Positions 26,010 to 38,650 are shown, counted from the first letter of the stretch. The stretch is DNA of 64,000 nt from Neckera pumila (GCA_963969595.1 OZ018408.1:8987823-9051822); one strand, 5' to 3'. Translations and numbers: made by a program. The notes: a model not told the origin generated them from the sequence alone.

Positions 26010-28901
26010 TCACTGGATGCCCATGTATCTCGACAGTGGCACCTGCGACACGGACTCAAAAAGTTGAGGCAATGACGCCACTCGCGGCAGATTCATTAGC
26101 AGATCGCCTGCGGAACAGTTTTTCGGCAGGCCCTGAACGACCGAGTTGAATGAGGATTCCAACATACTGGTACAGTTTTTCGATAATCTACTATGACTAT
26201 CAAACTGGTTGTCGGCCTGGCCGTCGCCCGAGACCATGCTTCGCCCGCCGGTCGCGCCGTAGTACACACCATGGCCCTCCGCCTCGGAAAAAACGTCGAA
26301 ACCGGGCTGAGGCAGGCCGCTCTGAACGTCCCTGCCTATCGCAGCTTGCATCGAACCCATTCGGGCCGCCAGGAGGATTGCTTGCTCGTTCGACAGCGAA
26401 GCCGAGGAGTCGCCGAGCAACAACTGCGCAATCTCGTCCAGGATCTGTCGGTTGGAAGCGGAAACGCCGCCAACCCCCGAATACATGTTCGCCGCCGCCT
26501 TCATCTCTTGCATATCGTAGCCCATCATGGGGGAGTAGCCCGAATCCACCACGTAAGGGCTGAAGCTCCCCAAATCCTCTCTCATGAAATATTCCCCGCT
26601 GTCGCTATCGCCGCCCTCCTCGCATCTGCGAAGCTCCATCACTGTCGGCAACCAACCAACAGGGACCTTCAGTATTTGACACCTCGAACACAGACTCCCT
26701 TCCATCCAATCAACGCATCAAAAGACACAATCCACTGCATACCCACAATCACGTCTGCCACCACCCCATGCTCAACGGTCCCCACGGAAACGAATACCGG
26801 GTGAGAAACGCAGGAAAGAACCAGGGGTCAAGAAGGGGGCCTACCAGAGCTGGGGGACGACTGCTCGTTCCTGCGAATCGCATCCGACTCCAGCTCCGCA
26901 ACCAGACCCTGACAACTCCCTGCCACGTGCGAATACGGCGACACAGGCGACAAAGGAGAGTGAGGTCGCTCGTTCAAACCATCATACATGTGGGCCATCA
27001 CATTCCGAGGCTTACTAAGCTGCACATCCACGCCGGATTCGCTGGCGTCGTGACGACCTACGGATCCACTTAGCGTTCCCTCCACCAGGGCCTTCAGACG
27101 AGGATCGCACTGCACCAGCTTCTCGTAATGTCGGTTCAACACGCCCTCAGGGAACTGCAAGTAGTGAACCCTGTCACGCATCAACAACCACGTCATCAGC
27201 ATCACGCCAAGTCCTAGCAACCACGTAGACACGACCTGAAACAACACCGCGTGCAAGTCCTAGCAACCACGTAGACACGACCTGAAACAACACCGCGTGC
27301 AAGTCCGCTTCAAGCGGCCATCCACGTGCAACAAAAAATACACTCCCACCCGCGACCCAGGAGAAGAGCTTACTTGCATATGCTCGCCTGGCCCCCTGTG
27401 AAATCGGTCGTGGCCTGCCATAAGGTGTGCTTCCTCGGCTGCGGATTCGTCTCCTTGAAAAACAAAGGCGGACGAGAAACCTGAAACATCACACGACACC
27501 ATCAGATCCAAGTGCACACACATGCAACCAAAAGCAATCCTCAAAAACCACCACTTCAACAACCCACACTTCCCATCCCCCGACGTACCTCGATCTCCAG
27601 AGATCCGGGAAGATTGTCCGGACAAGTGGCCTTCATCGCCGAGATGTCCGACCACTGGATCTCCACCTTGCTCTTCAGACCGCTATCCAGCACTTCCCAC
27701 ACCAGCTTGCGCTTCGCGTAATAGCATTTCGCCACCAGATCGCCTTCGTACCGAGACGTACGCTGAATTGCAAAAGTCCAACGACGATTATCAATACACT
27801 CCGACAACACCGCTCACGCCGGTACATCCCTTCCACCTGTCGGGAAAGCATCCTCAAATACCAAACAGCATTCAATTCCGCCACTGCAAAATCTCCATGT
27901 ACAAATAACACGCACACTTCAGCAATCAGGATAACGCCACAAACACCTACCTCCCAGGTTCCGATCTTCAACGTCGACGCTGGAAAATTCGACGCCTTCA
28001 GCTTGTCTTGAGCTCCAGACCCGGTCGGGGCCGAGCACTTCCCAATCCTCGACTTCCCAGCGTTCTCCGACTCCGCAGCCTGCGGACTCGCATTGTTCTG
28101 GAGTTGGAGCGTGATGAGGTCCAGAAGCGACGGAGTCTTCCTCAACGTCAAACCTAACGGGCTCGGCTCCTCGAGTGGGTTGCACTGAGCTTGAGAGACC
28201 AACACCGGCGTCGGAGGCAGGATCGGATTGCTTCTCCTCAGCGAGGGCATGGGCATGGGCACGGGCGGGTATCTACTCGGCAGATCAGGTCTCCCGCCGA
28301 AGCCATGTGCAAGTCCGGCGGATGAAAAAGGCGTGCCACATGGACGACCGGAACCCTGAAACAGACACGGATGTCGCCACAACATCAGATCCCCAAGCCA
28401 TGAGCAAAGCACTGCGAGCGCCAGCACTTGCCACACAATATATCACTCTTATACGTGATTCACGACTACATCCGACCAGGCATCCCGAACAAAGGTCATC
28501 CACATGAGGCACATATTCGAGATCAAGATCGTCCACATTCACAAAATAAAATAGAATCAGGCAAGCAAACGCTTTAAAAACAATCTCATCCATGCTATCA
28601 CCTGCAGCACTGGGAAAGGCACCGACTCCTGCAGCTTCGCTCGTTTGCGGCCATGCAGGCAGGAACCATATTCTCCGACTTCCGCTTCTGGTTCGCGATG
28701 CAACTGCCGCTCCGGCTTCGGGACAGTGAGTAAGGGCAGTTCCGCATGCATGGGGCCTTCCGTCCACTTGCTCGACTCAGCCAGCGCTAATCCTTTGCTG
28801 TGGATCTGCCATTCCGAGCGAGGAGCCAAACCACCATCTGAAACTGGCGAGCAGGGCTGCTCAGTCTTCGGGTGAGTTGCTGCGGCAACAAATGCCACCA
28901 T
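26010..28901 (-). CDS. ASG1-like protein with TRF2/HOY1 PH-like domain, copy A
   Basis: Six coding exons on the minus strand: 28901-28602, 28355-27951, 27762-27589, 27480-27374, 27170-26845, 26641-26010. All introns are GT-AG, the phases fit, and the product is 647 aa. I recognise the family of Arabidopsis ASG1 (ALTERED SEED GERMINATION 1, At2g24100) and its relative At4g30780: plant-specific, stress- and germination-linked, biochemical role unknown. Visible marks are a basic KR patch near residue 85, the LTLRKTPSLLDL motif in exon 2, and the PH-like core from KLKASNFPAS through SRYEGDLVAKCYYAK, the KVEIQWSD strand and FKETNPQPRKHTLWQAT. The tail (exon 6, about 210 aa) is acidic then Ser/Gln-rich and I do not recognise it. 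The start is the first ATG after a GC-rich leader and is shared with copy B. No frame damage is seen. It is the minus-strand partner of the gene at 58089-61579. Family call is firm; function is inferred from family only. Confidence 0.85.
27192..27305 (-). repeat. 46-bp tandem duplication in intron 4 of ASG1 copy A
   Basis: A unit of about 46 bp containing TTGCACGCGGTGTTGTTTC and ACGTGGTTGCTAGG occurs about twice in tandem inside intron 4. The same duplication, apparently base for base, is in copy B, so it predates the segmental duplication or was spread by gene conversion. Confidence 0.8.
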
Positions 28902-30435
28902 TCTCCGAAACCCTCGCTACCTTCTCCTCCCAAACAACCAGGCTCCCTGGATTTTCCCGCCTTGCAGTCCTCCCACCAGGCAACCACCACAAGCACCGAG
29001 AACTGCCCCTTCTTCTCTCCCGCAACTTGTCTTCACGACTTCCGCGCGCGATGACGAATTCGTGCCTTTCGCAGCAGCACTTGTTCAGCAAGTTTTATTA
29101 TTGGCCGTTTCCCCGCGTCGTTAGCGGAACAGATCTTCTACTCCCTCGACTAGAATCAACCAAGTTCGGCGACGAGAGTCTAAAGGAGCACGCAGCATGG
29201 CCGACTAAACTGATGAAGAGAGAAATTCTTTAAGGTATCCAAGAGAACGGCTTGCAACTACCTCCGTTCCGTTCACCGGAAATCAACCGCCCGAGGAAGC
29301 ATTTTACCTTCCGAATGTCTAAGGTTTTAGAAACCACAGGAGACCTCGAAAACCTTATCCAATGCAGTCTTACAACTCTAGAAGCGCACGCCCGAACACA
29401 ACTATAGAGTCTCCGAGGGAATAAATGGCACAATTTCCGAGACTGAGGATGCAAAATGCTACGCGCAAAAGCAGCGAAAATACAGTCCGACTATGCAGGT
29501 TATCAATTCGTGAACACGAAAACGAGCACCACAAGCCAGCAAATGGGCGGATTCTTCCCAATAAGAGAAGGAACGAACAACTCTACCTCACAGTCAAATA
29601 AGTCTTACAGGAGAGTACACGCAGGGCGTGGTGAAAGGACGGAGACACAAACCCCTAATAAAATGCCAGAAGGTCGACAGCAGAGAACAATATTAAGACA
29701 ACACCTCACTACAGTAGCACGATGTATGCGGCCACAGAAAACCTCTGACACAACTATTCCAAATTTCACTCACCGACGCAGCTACTCTCTAATTCGTCCC
29801 AAATTTGACAAGAGCGCTCAACAGAACTCTCACTTGCGTCCTCACTTCCGCAACTCGCGAAGCAGCTTCGACACAACGAACGCAACGGCAGAATTTCTCC
29901 AGGAACGCACGTTACGACGCCACAATCCACCTCCTCCAGAAACGACAGAAACAACGAGTTCAATTGGAGCTTACACGACAACTCGACACTCTCCGAACCG
30001 GCAACCGCGAACCACACTCCGCAGCAGCCTCCGTGAAATCAAAAGCAACCCCCGAACCGCACACAGCCTCCACGACAGCAGCCGCCGAGCGCAACAACCA
30101 CCACCAACCGATCGAAACGACCACCAGCAGCACCAACGTGGCAACCCAAACGGCACCGCCAAATGACAGCGCGGGCGGAAAGGGTCGCTGCCGGCGTCCC
30201 AAGCAGACAATTCGAGCAATCCGGAACGAAAAAGCACGATCCGAACGTCGGGAGAACGGCGTGAACGGGACTCACCACCGACGGCCAAAAGCACGACAGC
30301 AGCAGCAGCCAGCGAGCGCGGATCGATCGCAGCAGCAGCAGCAAGGACTTCGCCACTCCCAGAACGCGAACGCAACGAAGCAAGCGAGCAGCAAGGAGTA
30401 GCGAGTTGGAAAAGATCTCGACGGCAACCCCCGCC

Positions 30436-30446
30436 CCTATTTGTAG
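30436..30446 (-). promoter_or_regulatory. TATA-like motif of ASG1 copy A
   Basis: On the minus strand the motif CTACAAATAGG sits in a GC-rich context about 1.5 kb before the ATG. It is conserved at the equivalent place in copy B although the surrounding promoters have diverged. A TATA role is inferred from motif and conservation only. Confidence 0.4.
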
Positions 30447-30757
30447 GTGAGCGTGCCCCTCCCTCATGGGCATGACCGCATGGATGGATGGCCATGAGAC
30501 GGCCTCCCCATGACACATGACCCGTTCCTTCTTGGAACATGCGTCCCATGTGGGCGCCATGCCCGCTGCATTTCCCAAAGGGCTTCCCTGTATGCTCGCC
30601 CATAACCGTCTCCCACCCGCTCTACCGGTTCCTCCCTATCACCGCACGCCACCAAGGACAGGTCACCGGCGCCTGCCCGTTCCATCCAGTGGGCCTCGAA
30701 TTGGCGACCGGGTGGGGCCATCCGTGGGGTCCCGACGGGTGTGGGGTCGGAATCTTC

Positions 30758-31522
30758 TTCCGCTGGCTTTTCTGCGGTTCAAGAGTGGGGTCCTATGACC
30801 GAGAACGACTGGTCCAATTTATGCTATTATATCAGAGATTGGTTGGTTGGTTGAGACTTGGGACCATCTCATCTCAAACAGTGGGGGTGGTTATTGTGGG
30901 GCCCTGACTGTTCTCATTCTTTTCCTGTTCATGGTCATTCCTCTGCGTTGCCTGTCATGCCTAAATTATGGGGCCCCCATCGTAGGGGCGGCTTTTACCT
31001 CAGTAGGGGTGTCGACTGAACCGAAATTCACCTGCAAACAGTTGCATGAGCAACTTCTTGGGGAGTACGTGGGGAGCCCGCATTCGTGGTAAAATTTGCA
31101 TGGTCTCGCAGACCACCTTCGGATCAGGCCGGACGGAGATTAGAGGGGGATCTTGTGGAGCCATTGCCATCGTGCCAACGAGAAATTACCGAAGCAGTAT
31201 CCCCAAATTTATCTACCGTTCAGTTGAGTGGGTCTGCACTTTTACACGTACTCCCGTTTTTAGTCAAGTCTCACTTGGCCATCAAGACTTTCCATTTAGA
31301 CATATATTCATGAGTCACAAGCTACTCCATAGAAATATTTTTAGACTCTATTTTGGCTTATTGCATGACGCCATGTGGACGGGAAGTCTCTCATGCAATA
31401 GAAATTTCTTTTTGAATGTCATATTGTTAGATCCTTGAATGCACTTTATTAGGCTTACTAAAGGTAGCTTTGCTTGTCACTTGACCTCAAACTCACTATC
31501 AAAGTTGACTCCCTTATACATG
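30758..31522. other. Intergenic sequence beyond arm A
   Basis: Moderate GC near the arm, falling to AT-rich. Plus-strand frames of up to 130 codons (31046-31438) show no family likeness. Confidence 0.5.
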
Positions 31523-31766
31523 TGGTTAAGGAAGATTGACCCCTTTATTGCATGGTCCCGTCTTTTATCCTTGAAAATAACATTGGAATTTTTTATTTAC
31601 CATCTATGATATTATGACAAATTTGGATTTCATATTTACAATCTGAGGCCCAAAATTAGCGAGGCAAGGTGAAGAAATACTAAATTTAAGTGGCACAAAA
31701 ATAGGGAGAAATTTTTAAATTTATCCTTGGATGGAACAATAAGGGGGTCAATCCTCCCTGGCCTTT
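31523..31766. mobile_element. TIR element, family B copy 1
   Basis: Left end GGAAGATTGACCCCTTTATTG and right end CAATAAGGGGGTCAATCCTCC form imperfect terminal inverted repeats. The interior carries ATTTGGATTTCATATTTACA and GAGGCCCAAAATTAG, shared with the copies at 38.7-39.2 kb. It lies 8 bp left of family A copy 4. Confidence 0.6.
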
Positions 31767-31774
31767 ACATGTAG

Positions 31775-32079
31775 CATTACAAAAGTTTTCAGGCCTCAAG
31801 AAGGCTGTTAGTTCTGTACCCCCCCCTTCACAATTTTGGTGCAATTAAAGAATGTTTTTTATATTAAAAAATTGATCCGATGTGGCACTACTTGTGCCAC
31901 ATCAGCGCCACGTCAGCACATCTTAATATTTTAATAATTTTTTATTTTTTAATAATTTTTTTTGAAAAAAAAATTTTTTTTACTAAAAAAGTAATTTTTT
32001 ATTTTTTTGTACTTGCATTGCCAGGGTGCCGAAAATCAGAAACTGGCGACCTTTTGCAGGCCTCAGAATTTTCCTAATG
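31775..32079. mobile_element. TIR element, family A copy 4 (diverged)
   Basis: Begins CATTACAAAAGTTTTCAGGC and ends GGCCTCAGAATTTTCCTAATG, a degraded form of the family A termini. The inner palindrome is well kept: GATGTGGCACTACTTGTGCC followed by ACATCAGCGCCACGTCAGC. Confidence 0.6.
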
Positions 32080-33852
32080 GCTAAAGTTTGGGTTTTCTAA
32101 ATAGGGTGATCGTGGTCCTAACTCACTCCTTATTAACAAGTGTAAATGCCTTGTCAGCGTTGCTTGTCTGACCCCTTTGTGTGGAACTAAAAAAAGTGAG
32201 TTTATTGTGGAATAATATGCCTAATTATAGTCATTTTTGTTCAAAAACGACAGGCTATAAAGGGACTTGAACTAGATTTTTGAAATGAATAATAGGTAGC
32301 TTTGTTAACACATGTGCCACTTTAAGAGTTAAATTTTTTGGCATCCAACTGTCGCTACCATCAACAAGGAAGCTTTAGAGAAGATCAACAAAAAGAAATG
32401 ATCAAAGTCCAAATTCAAGTATCTCTTATCAAAGCTCCTTCAATTTGATCTCAAGAAAATCATATTTGACAAACTTTAAAATTAAGAATGCTTTGAATTT
32501 TTTGAATTAAGAAATAGAAATTTTGCATCTATTTCTATAATTTCTTTAGACCCATCTACTTTGTGGAGATAGTATTTTCCTACTTTCAAATATTGAAGCT
32601 TCTTGAATCATTTGTTTCTACTTTTATAAAGGTGACAGAAGACATTATAACTTTGATGGTAAATAATAAGTGCAAAATCATATCAAACGACAAAATCATG
32701 CCCCCTAGTATAACTGTAACATACAAAATCTTCATCCACTAAATGTTTGTAGAAATTTGTGATAGTTCTTTCACTTGTATAATATAAAACTTCCATATCT
32801 TTTTTGCAAATATTGTATAGTTCAAAAGGTAGAAATATTTTTCACCTTAGAGAATAACTTCTTCTAGTACAATTTAAATGATTTGTAAAAATGACAAATA
32901 GATAACCTAAAGCTAACTTTAGAGAACTTTTTTGAATTTTGGTTTGAATTTTTATTTGATAAATGTTGTTTATTGTAGTATTAGATCAAATCGTATAGAT
33001 GTAATCAATAGATTGTGTACAACAATGTTAATAAAAAGTGGTATAAATTAATATTGTATCTATATTGTATTATACAATACATCTTTACAATTTTAGAAAT
33101 TTAGATTAATCCAAATGCCTAAAAAGATCATTTAGTAGATAAATCCTATCATCTTGCAACATATAATTCTTTCCTCAGTTTTTTTAGGGCCACTTGAGGG
33201 CCACCTAATCAATTGTCTATGAGTAAGTGTATTGCAAATTGAAATTGCTATTATGTAGCCTCTTTACGAAGAAATAAGCTCCAAGTGTAAAATATTATTG
33301 CAGTGAAAAAACTTAAATAACAAAAAAATGTACTCCATTTTTCAAAGTCAAATCTTGTCTATTTTTTTTCTAACCATTATAAGATGAAATTTTATACAAT
33401 CATTATGAACTCATAAAAATTCATTTTAAAAGCATAAATTAAATTTTATTGGGGAATAACTAAGGATAGGCTTTATAGAGAGGAAAAAACTATATAAGCA
33501 ACTACCATAATTGAAAATTCTAAACTTATTCAACTTGTGTAAAAAAAACTTTGGTAAAAATAAAATTGAGTGTTAGATTTTTTGTTTATTATTAAAAATT
33601 GATTAGGATAATGGTCAGTTCAACTAAATATACGGATAATGTCGGCTATATGGATCATATTTTCAACTTTTGCTTGAAAGTCATAACCAAATTATTCCTT
33701 TTAGCTGAAATCAATTTCCAAAAATATATATATATATGTATATACATAATGGATGTTAAAAGATATTTAGATTATTGATGAAGAAATCTTCAATTATTGT
33801 TGTTGCAATATCACCATATATGTAGAATATAATGAATTTCAACGATATAGTT
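32080..33852. other. AT-rich desert, nothing recognised
   Basis: No long frame and no clear inverted-repeat ends. Confidence 0.5.
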
Positions 33853-34501
33853 TTAACCTCTTAAAAACTAAGGCGTAGCCCAAATTTCTTAAAATGCCAA
33901 TATGTACCACAAAATACAACTTAGAATAATATTTTAATGATGATTTACAAACAATAGTTGGAAAATATGATCCAATGATCATATCCGTATGATTGAATCG
34001 ATTATTGCACAAAAGAATATTTTTCACTGGAATTTGCAGCCAAAAAATGAAAATTACTTCTAAAATCAATTCTAGATTGAATATTTGTAATTTTTACAAA
34101 ATAAATTTTTTCAATTCAAAATTTTAAATTTTTATCATAGTAATTTTTGAAATTTTTTATTTTACCTCTTTATTCAAGTTGATTTTGGAGAGTCCTTTTT
34201 GTAGCCAAACCTGCCAAAATTCAAAAGAATTCAAAAAAATGGATAAATGAAAAAATAGATTTTTGTATGCTTGAAATGTGTTTGAGATGCTTCATCCATT
34301 GTTTGAAATTTTGAAAGATAGTTATTCTAAACATCCTTAACAGATTTCTTCAATCATGATTTCAATATTTGAATCATAATTTTCAAGAGTTGCCTTAAAA
34401 CTATTTTATATGTCTTAAATCATGATTCAAAATTTTCATCTATGATACATTTTTAATTCATTCATGGAATGGGATAATCTTCTAATGTTAAAAAGGTTTA
34501 A
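33853..34501. mobile_element. TTAA-flanked element E2
   Basis: Left end TTAACCTCTTAAAAACTAAG and right end (reverse complement) TTAAACCTTTTTAACATTAG. Homologous to E1 at both halves (for example AATACAACTTAGAA and TTTTAATGATGA). Non-coding. Confidence 0.55.
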
Positions 34502-34818
34502 TAGTTCAAATACATTGTTCAAATACTTTTTTCTAAAAGAGTATTTCAGTAACATATTCTGAATTTATACTTTACTTTAAATTCAATTTATAATTTGAAA
34601 ACCTCAAATTTTGATATTCATAAAAGACTACTTGTTATCATTTCTTTCTTTCTAAATGAAAAACTTTCAATATTTGAGGTCCATAAATTTATCTGAAACT
34701 AGCGAGTTTTTATTCTAAATTTTGTCCCCATATCTTTTGCCCAATATTTTGACACAATGTAAACGACTATCAGGAAATTGCCTATTCATCTTGCGGGCAG
34801 GTTCTGGTTTACAATTAG

Positions 34819-34868
34819 GTCGTAATGTCCAATTATGCATTTTTACTTGAATAATCGGACATTACGAC
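34819..34868. repeat. Short near-perfect hairpin
   Basis: GTCGTAATGTCCAATTAT pairs with ATAATCGGACATTACGAC with one mismatch over 18 bp around a 14-nt loop. Possibly an element end, since more inverted repeats follow within 500 bp. Confidence 0.55.
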
Positions 34869-34967
34869 TTATTCATCCAACATCCAATTTTCATCTCAAA
34901 CGTTCATCCTATTTTGTTTATGCTGGTAGTTTTTGGTATTTACTTTACGTCAGGCAATGTACTCGTC

Positions 34968-35331
34968 GTTGGGGATTGCAGGAAGAAATGCGCATTCTTG
35001 TTGGGTTCCACCCTCCTTGTCGACACATTTTTTTCATGCAATCCCCAACAAGGCAACGACAAGGACATGGCCCTATACTAACTCCACAAAATAGTGAAAT
35101 TAGGTTGCCTTGTCAATTAGGTTGCCTTACCTGAGATAAATTACCTCCTGCATCAAAGCTTGTTCTACATGGAGGCACATGCCATTCTCTGAGCCAAGCC
35201 TTGAATTGGTGCACAAATCTATGCCATACACATGGCTCTGAACTGAATGCATCATTGTACAAAAACAATGAATATTTCTATAGTGTGGATTGTTGAGAAA
35301 TTAGTGTGGGGCAACCTAATTCCACTATTTT
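34968..35331. repeat. Cluster of nested and overlapping inverted repeats
   Basis: GTTGGGGATTGCA (34968-34980) is inverted at 35037-35049. A 22-bp word containing AGTGAAATTAGGTTGCC (35088-35109) is inverted at 35310-35331 with one mismatch. The motif AATTAGGTTGCCTT is also directly repeated at about 35098-35127. Probably the footprint of one or two small TIR elements. Confidence 0.55.
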
Positions 35332-35469
35332 ATATACAGTAGATAACCATGAAACACTACCAAGACCTACTGTATGAAGAGATCTCGCCATTCCAGAGTT
35401 ACTATACTTTTGTAGGCAAGGCAATGCAAATAATTACTGGCCAGTGAAAGCGACTTTACTAGTGTAGCC

Positions 35470-35800
35470 CTCTACCGATGCCATTGCCAAAACAAAAGCA
35501 AAGTAATTTTCTAATTATTAAAGTCATAATAAAAACTTTGAAATTCAATAACTTTCATACAGTAGGTCCAAATGCCACGAAACCAAGCCCATGCACCCCT
35601 CCTTGCCGAGACCTTTCCAACGGTACCAAGCACGCAGTCGAGGGATGCACGATCCGAGAGATCTCAACTTAATAAAACAAACAAACAAACAAACAAACAA
35701 ACAAACAAACAAACAAACAAACAAACAAACAAACAAACAAACAAACAAACAAACAAAACAAACAAACAAACAAACAGACAAACTTAAGGTATGGGTCGTT
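35470..35800. repeat. Dispersed repeat related to 5373-5590
   Basis: Shares AAAAACTTTGAAATT, ATAACTTTCATA, TAGGTCCAAATG, TCCTTGC(C/T)GAGA, GGTACCAAGCA and finally AAACTTAAGGTAT with 5373-5590. The (AAAC)n tract lies inside. No coding capacity and no clear class. Confidence 0.7.
35674..35776. repeat. (AAAC)n microsatellite
   Basis: About 100 bp of almost pure 4-base repeat, interrupted once by an extra A. It sits at the spot where the homologous dispersed repeat at 5.55 kb has only a short AACAAAACAAAACAAAC stretch. Confidence 0.95.
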
Positions 35801-36602
35801 GCAAGAAACACTTGTCCTTTTTTTGTCCCCTTGCCCTCGGGTAGGTATTTTTTTGCTCATAACATTTGCATTTTGTGTCCATTTTCTATGAAATTTGAAC
35901 TGAAGGTACATATAAAAGTTTCAGACATCGAATAATTTTTTCAGATTTCTTAAAATTATTTTACTATTTTTAAACTGCCCCCAATTGGATGTCTACCTTG
36001 GCCATTTTAAGGGATTTTAGTACTACTTTTGACCCAAAATTGCAAACTTGAAGGTGAAAATTGGGAGAAAAGGAGTTTTTCTAAAGTTACACAAGCCTAC
36101 GAAGAGATTTTTCAAAAATAGTAAAATGTCCACCTTCCACATGTGCTCAAAGTGCACTACCTTTGCGCACGTGCAGAGGATATAATTTTTTTTCCCACAA
36201 ATGAAAATTGTTGAGAAGAAGCATCTTTAGGTAAGGAAAAACAACTTTTTTTTTGAGAATTTTTTGAATTTATTTACTATTTTCTAAAATAAAATCTCGA
36301 AGGGTCTATTTTCTTGCCTTTTTCAATGCTCTTTGACCGTGCATAACTCTTAGGGATAAATTTTTCTAGGTCTGAAATTTTCACACATTCACTTTTTTGA
36401 GTGTTTACAAATTATCCATATTTTATCTTATTCTTAAAAAATTTATTCCCAAAGCCACAATACTCGAGTACTAAGGCTGTTTTGAGCCAAAAGCGTTAAG
36501 TGTTTCTTACAACTACTCGTATGGATTTTTGCAAAGAAATGTAGTGTGGATTTTATTATAGACTCTTGAAGTTGTGTTACAACAATGAGTTCAGTATTGG
36601 AG

Positions 36603-36706
36603 AAGGCCTCGAAGGGAGGGGGTTCCTGCATTTAAGGGCACTAGATCGAGGGCGTTAGCCCAAGGTTGTGCCCGAAAATGCAGGGACCTCCTGCCCTCGA
36701 GGCCTT
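36603..36706. repeat. Long imperfect hairpin (39-bp arms), precursor-like
   Basis: Arms 36603-36641 and 36668-36706 pair at about 33 of 39 positions plus two G:U (plus-strand sense), around a 26-nt loop. The arms start AAGGCCTCGA and end GGGCAC. The segment is GC-rich in AT-rich surroundings. It could be a fold-back element or a small-RNA precursor. Both strands are possible. Confidence 0.5.
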
Positions 36707-38650
36707 CACGTGCATAATGCGCGAGGTGCATTCTACATGGGCGCGGGTGCATTCCATTGTGTCCGGGGGGCATTCCACAGATGTTAATACCCTTCATGAG
36801 ATTCTGCTACGGGAGGAGCAAGTATTACTGCAGAGAAATCTCTTCGAGTGCATTATTTTGGCAAGTTTCCTCCAAGGCTAATCACCTATTTTTTGACAAT
36901 GTTTAAGTGTTTTAGCATATGTCTATTTCAACCAGTTTTTTTTTGTTTTTGTTTTTAGATAAGTGCTGAAGTGGCAACATACAAGAAAATGATGTAGCCA
37001 AATATTTTAGTATTCATCTATATTTTGGATAGAATTATCTTTTCATCCACAAATTTGGACGAGTTTCATTTAAATTTGGCAATTTAATCCAAAACTTTAA
37101 AAAAATTGGAGCAATTTGGCATTATCATCCAATTTTTCTTCAAATTTTTCCTATAGACTAGATGCAGCTTCTTTTTTTTGAGGCATTTGGGCCTCATAAG
37201 GTCCACAAAAAAAAATACTGATTTGAGCTATGGTGGTGGGAGGATAACTTTCTCTGATCCAGGAATAAATGTAAAGAAGATTGCACTATTTTTTGCTAAT
37301 TTTTCATCAAATTTGGAATTAATAAAAATTATGGAAATATAGATTACAAATTTGACAGCTTATTCTCAATTTATAAGTAGGCCTATAATTTTCTGAGAAG
37401 TGCAAGACTAAAAGGTGTTACTTAAAGTTGTCCATGTGTGATTCACCTCACAATAATGAAGTTGCTAAACCACATCATATTCCCCTCATTCATGAAAATA
37501 TGTCAACCCTCTATTATACAAACAGGGCCATTGTCAAAACCATTGAGGTGATATAATTTACATGAGTTCATTTTGATGAGGTTAGAATTTTAAATCTCTG
37601 CAATTTGTGGAATCCACACTATTTGAACTTTTTCCATTGAAATTAATATTTTGATAGATTCTCTTCTCATTGTATTATAGATGGACCTTGTAGAGATTAT
37701 AGATCTTGTCACAGTGTATTCTTTGTTATTGCATAACTGTCAAGTATGCAAACAATAGGTGGGCCTAATTTTGAGCACATTTCCACCTTGAAATTGCAAT
37801 AAATTTCTTTACGTGCTCATAGTCACTTTTGTCGTCGAACTTTATCCTTTGAGGGCATGATCACAAGTGAGTTGGTCCTACAATAATACTCCGAACTTAA
37901 AATAAGAGAAGTACTCCAACGGACTTAAGTAAACCTAACCTCTCTAAATGCAGATCCTCTTTATGTACATATCTAACCTCCAATCTTGGCGCCATACACT
38001 AAGACAAGTTCTATTGTATTTCTTTGCCAGAGACGGAGAAATCACAAATGTGGAGCCCACCGTAGTCTATTAATCCACTCAGCAAGGCACAATGCTGGTG
38101 AAGGACGAACTTTCTGGAAATGGATGAATGAAAATGAATTTCAAAATGACGGACGGATGCTTTCTACCTCAAAGTCCGGGCCCCGCAACTCCAGGCACCC
38201 CGGACGGTAACTGATTCCTTTTCTGAAGGCCACGGTACGGTTTAAGGGGGCACGAGACACCTGGCGTGGCCTCCGCCAAAGAGCAAAAGTGGCGTGCCAA
38301 AGGCCTCCCCTAGGTCTTCGGGCCCACCTTTTGCCTACGGCACTTTATTCTCTTTCTGAAAATTAACAGGAAAGTTGTTTTGGGGAACAACGACGCACTC
38401 GTACCAGGGCCCCTCATAATTGACAACCATTGAAAACCTACGAATGAAAAAAGCTGCTAGTGACTGGCATGATTGGATGGGAGATCGGATGAAGTGGATG
38501 GATGAAAATTGGGTTCAGTTGGGAACAAACGAATGAAATTTAGACGTCAAGGGATGCGTCATCGAAGGTGGTGACAGGTGGATAGAGTGAGTCAGCAGGG
38601 TGGATGAGGGAGTAGCCGAGTTGGCGGTATCGATGAATGACACCGTGATG
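36707..38650. other. Distal upstream region of the PNISR-like gene
   Basis: AT-rich up to about 37.9 kb, then GC-richer with no recognisable coding sequence. No gene supported. Confidence 0.5.

Larger units (their letters stand above)
25569..30757 (-). repeat. Arm A of a large inverted duplication
   Basis: Its reverse complement aligns with 56155-62020 over the whole ASG1 gene, leader, promoter and 3' flank. The downstream limit is sharp, just beyond CTGGTTAGAATG (minus-strand reading). The upstream limit is fuzzy, near a shared TCCGACCCCACA motif. By eye, identity is lowest in the promoter, intermediate in the leader, and near 100% from intron 3 to early intron 5. This arm is about 0.7 kb shorter, mainly from a 0.6-kb difference in intron 5. 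Confidence 0.9.

Noticed and set aside
26150..26804. Long plus-strand frames (up to about 200 codons) opposite ASG1 copy A, and their mirror frames in copy B
   Set aside because: They are shadows of the GC-rich exon 6 and its flank. The opposite strand shows the family motifs and matching splice phases.
29456..30603. Long frames on both strands in the GC-rich ASG1 leader (up to 236 codons)
   Set aside because: The corresponding frames in copy B are broken by indels and show no family likeness. The region is an untranslated leader, probably with an intron.
35674..35776. Regular short repeat array as a possible CRISPR
   Set aside because: It is a 4-base microsatellite without spacers, in plant DNA.
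35545..35935. NKQT- and FVCL-repeat frames over the (AAAC)n tract
   Set aside because: They only translate the microsatellite.
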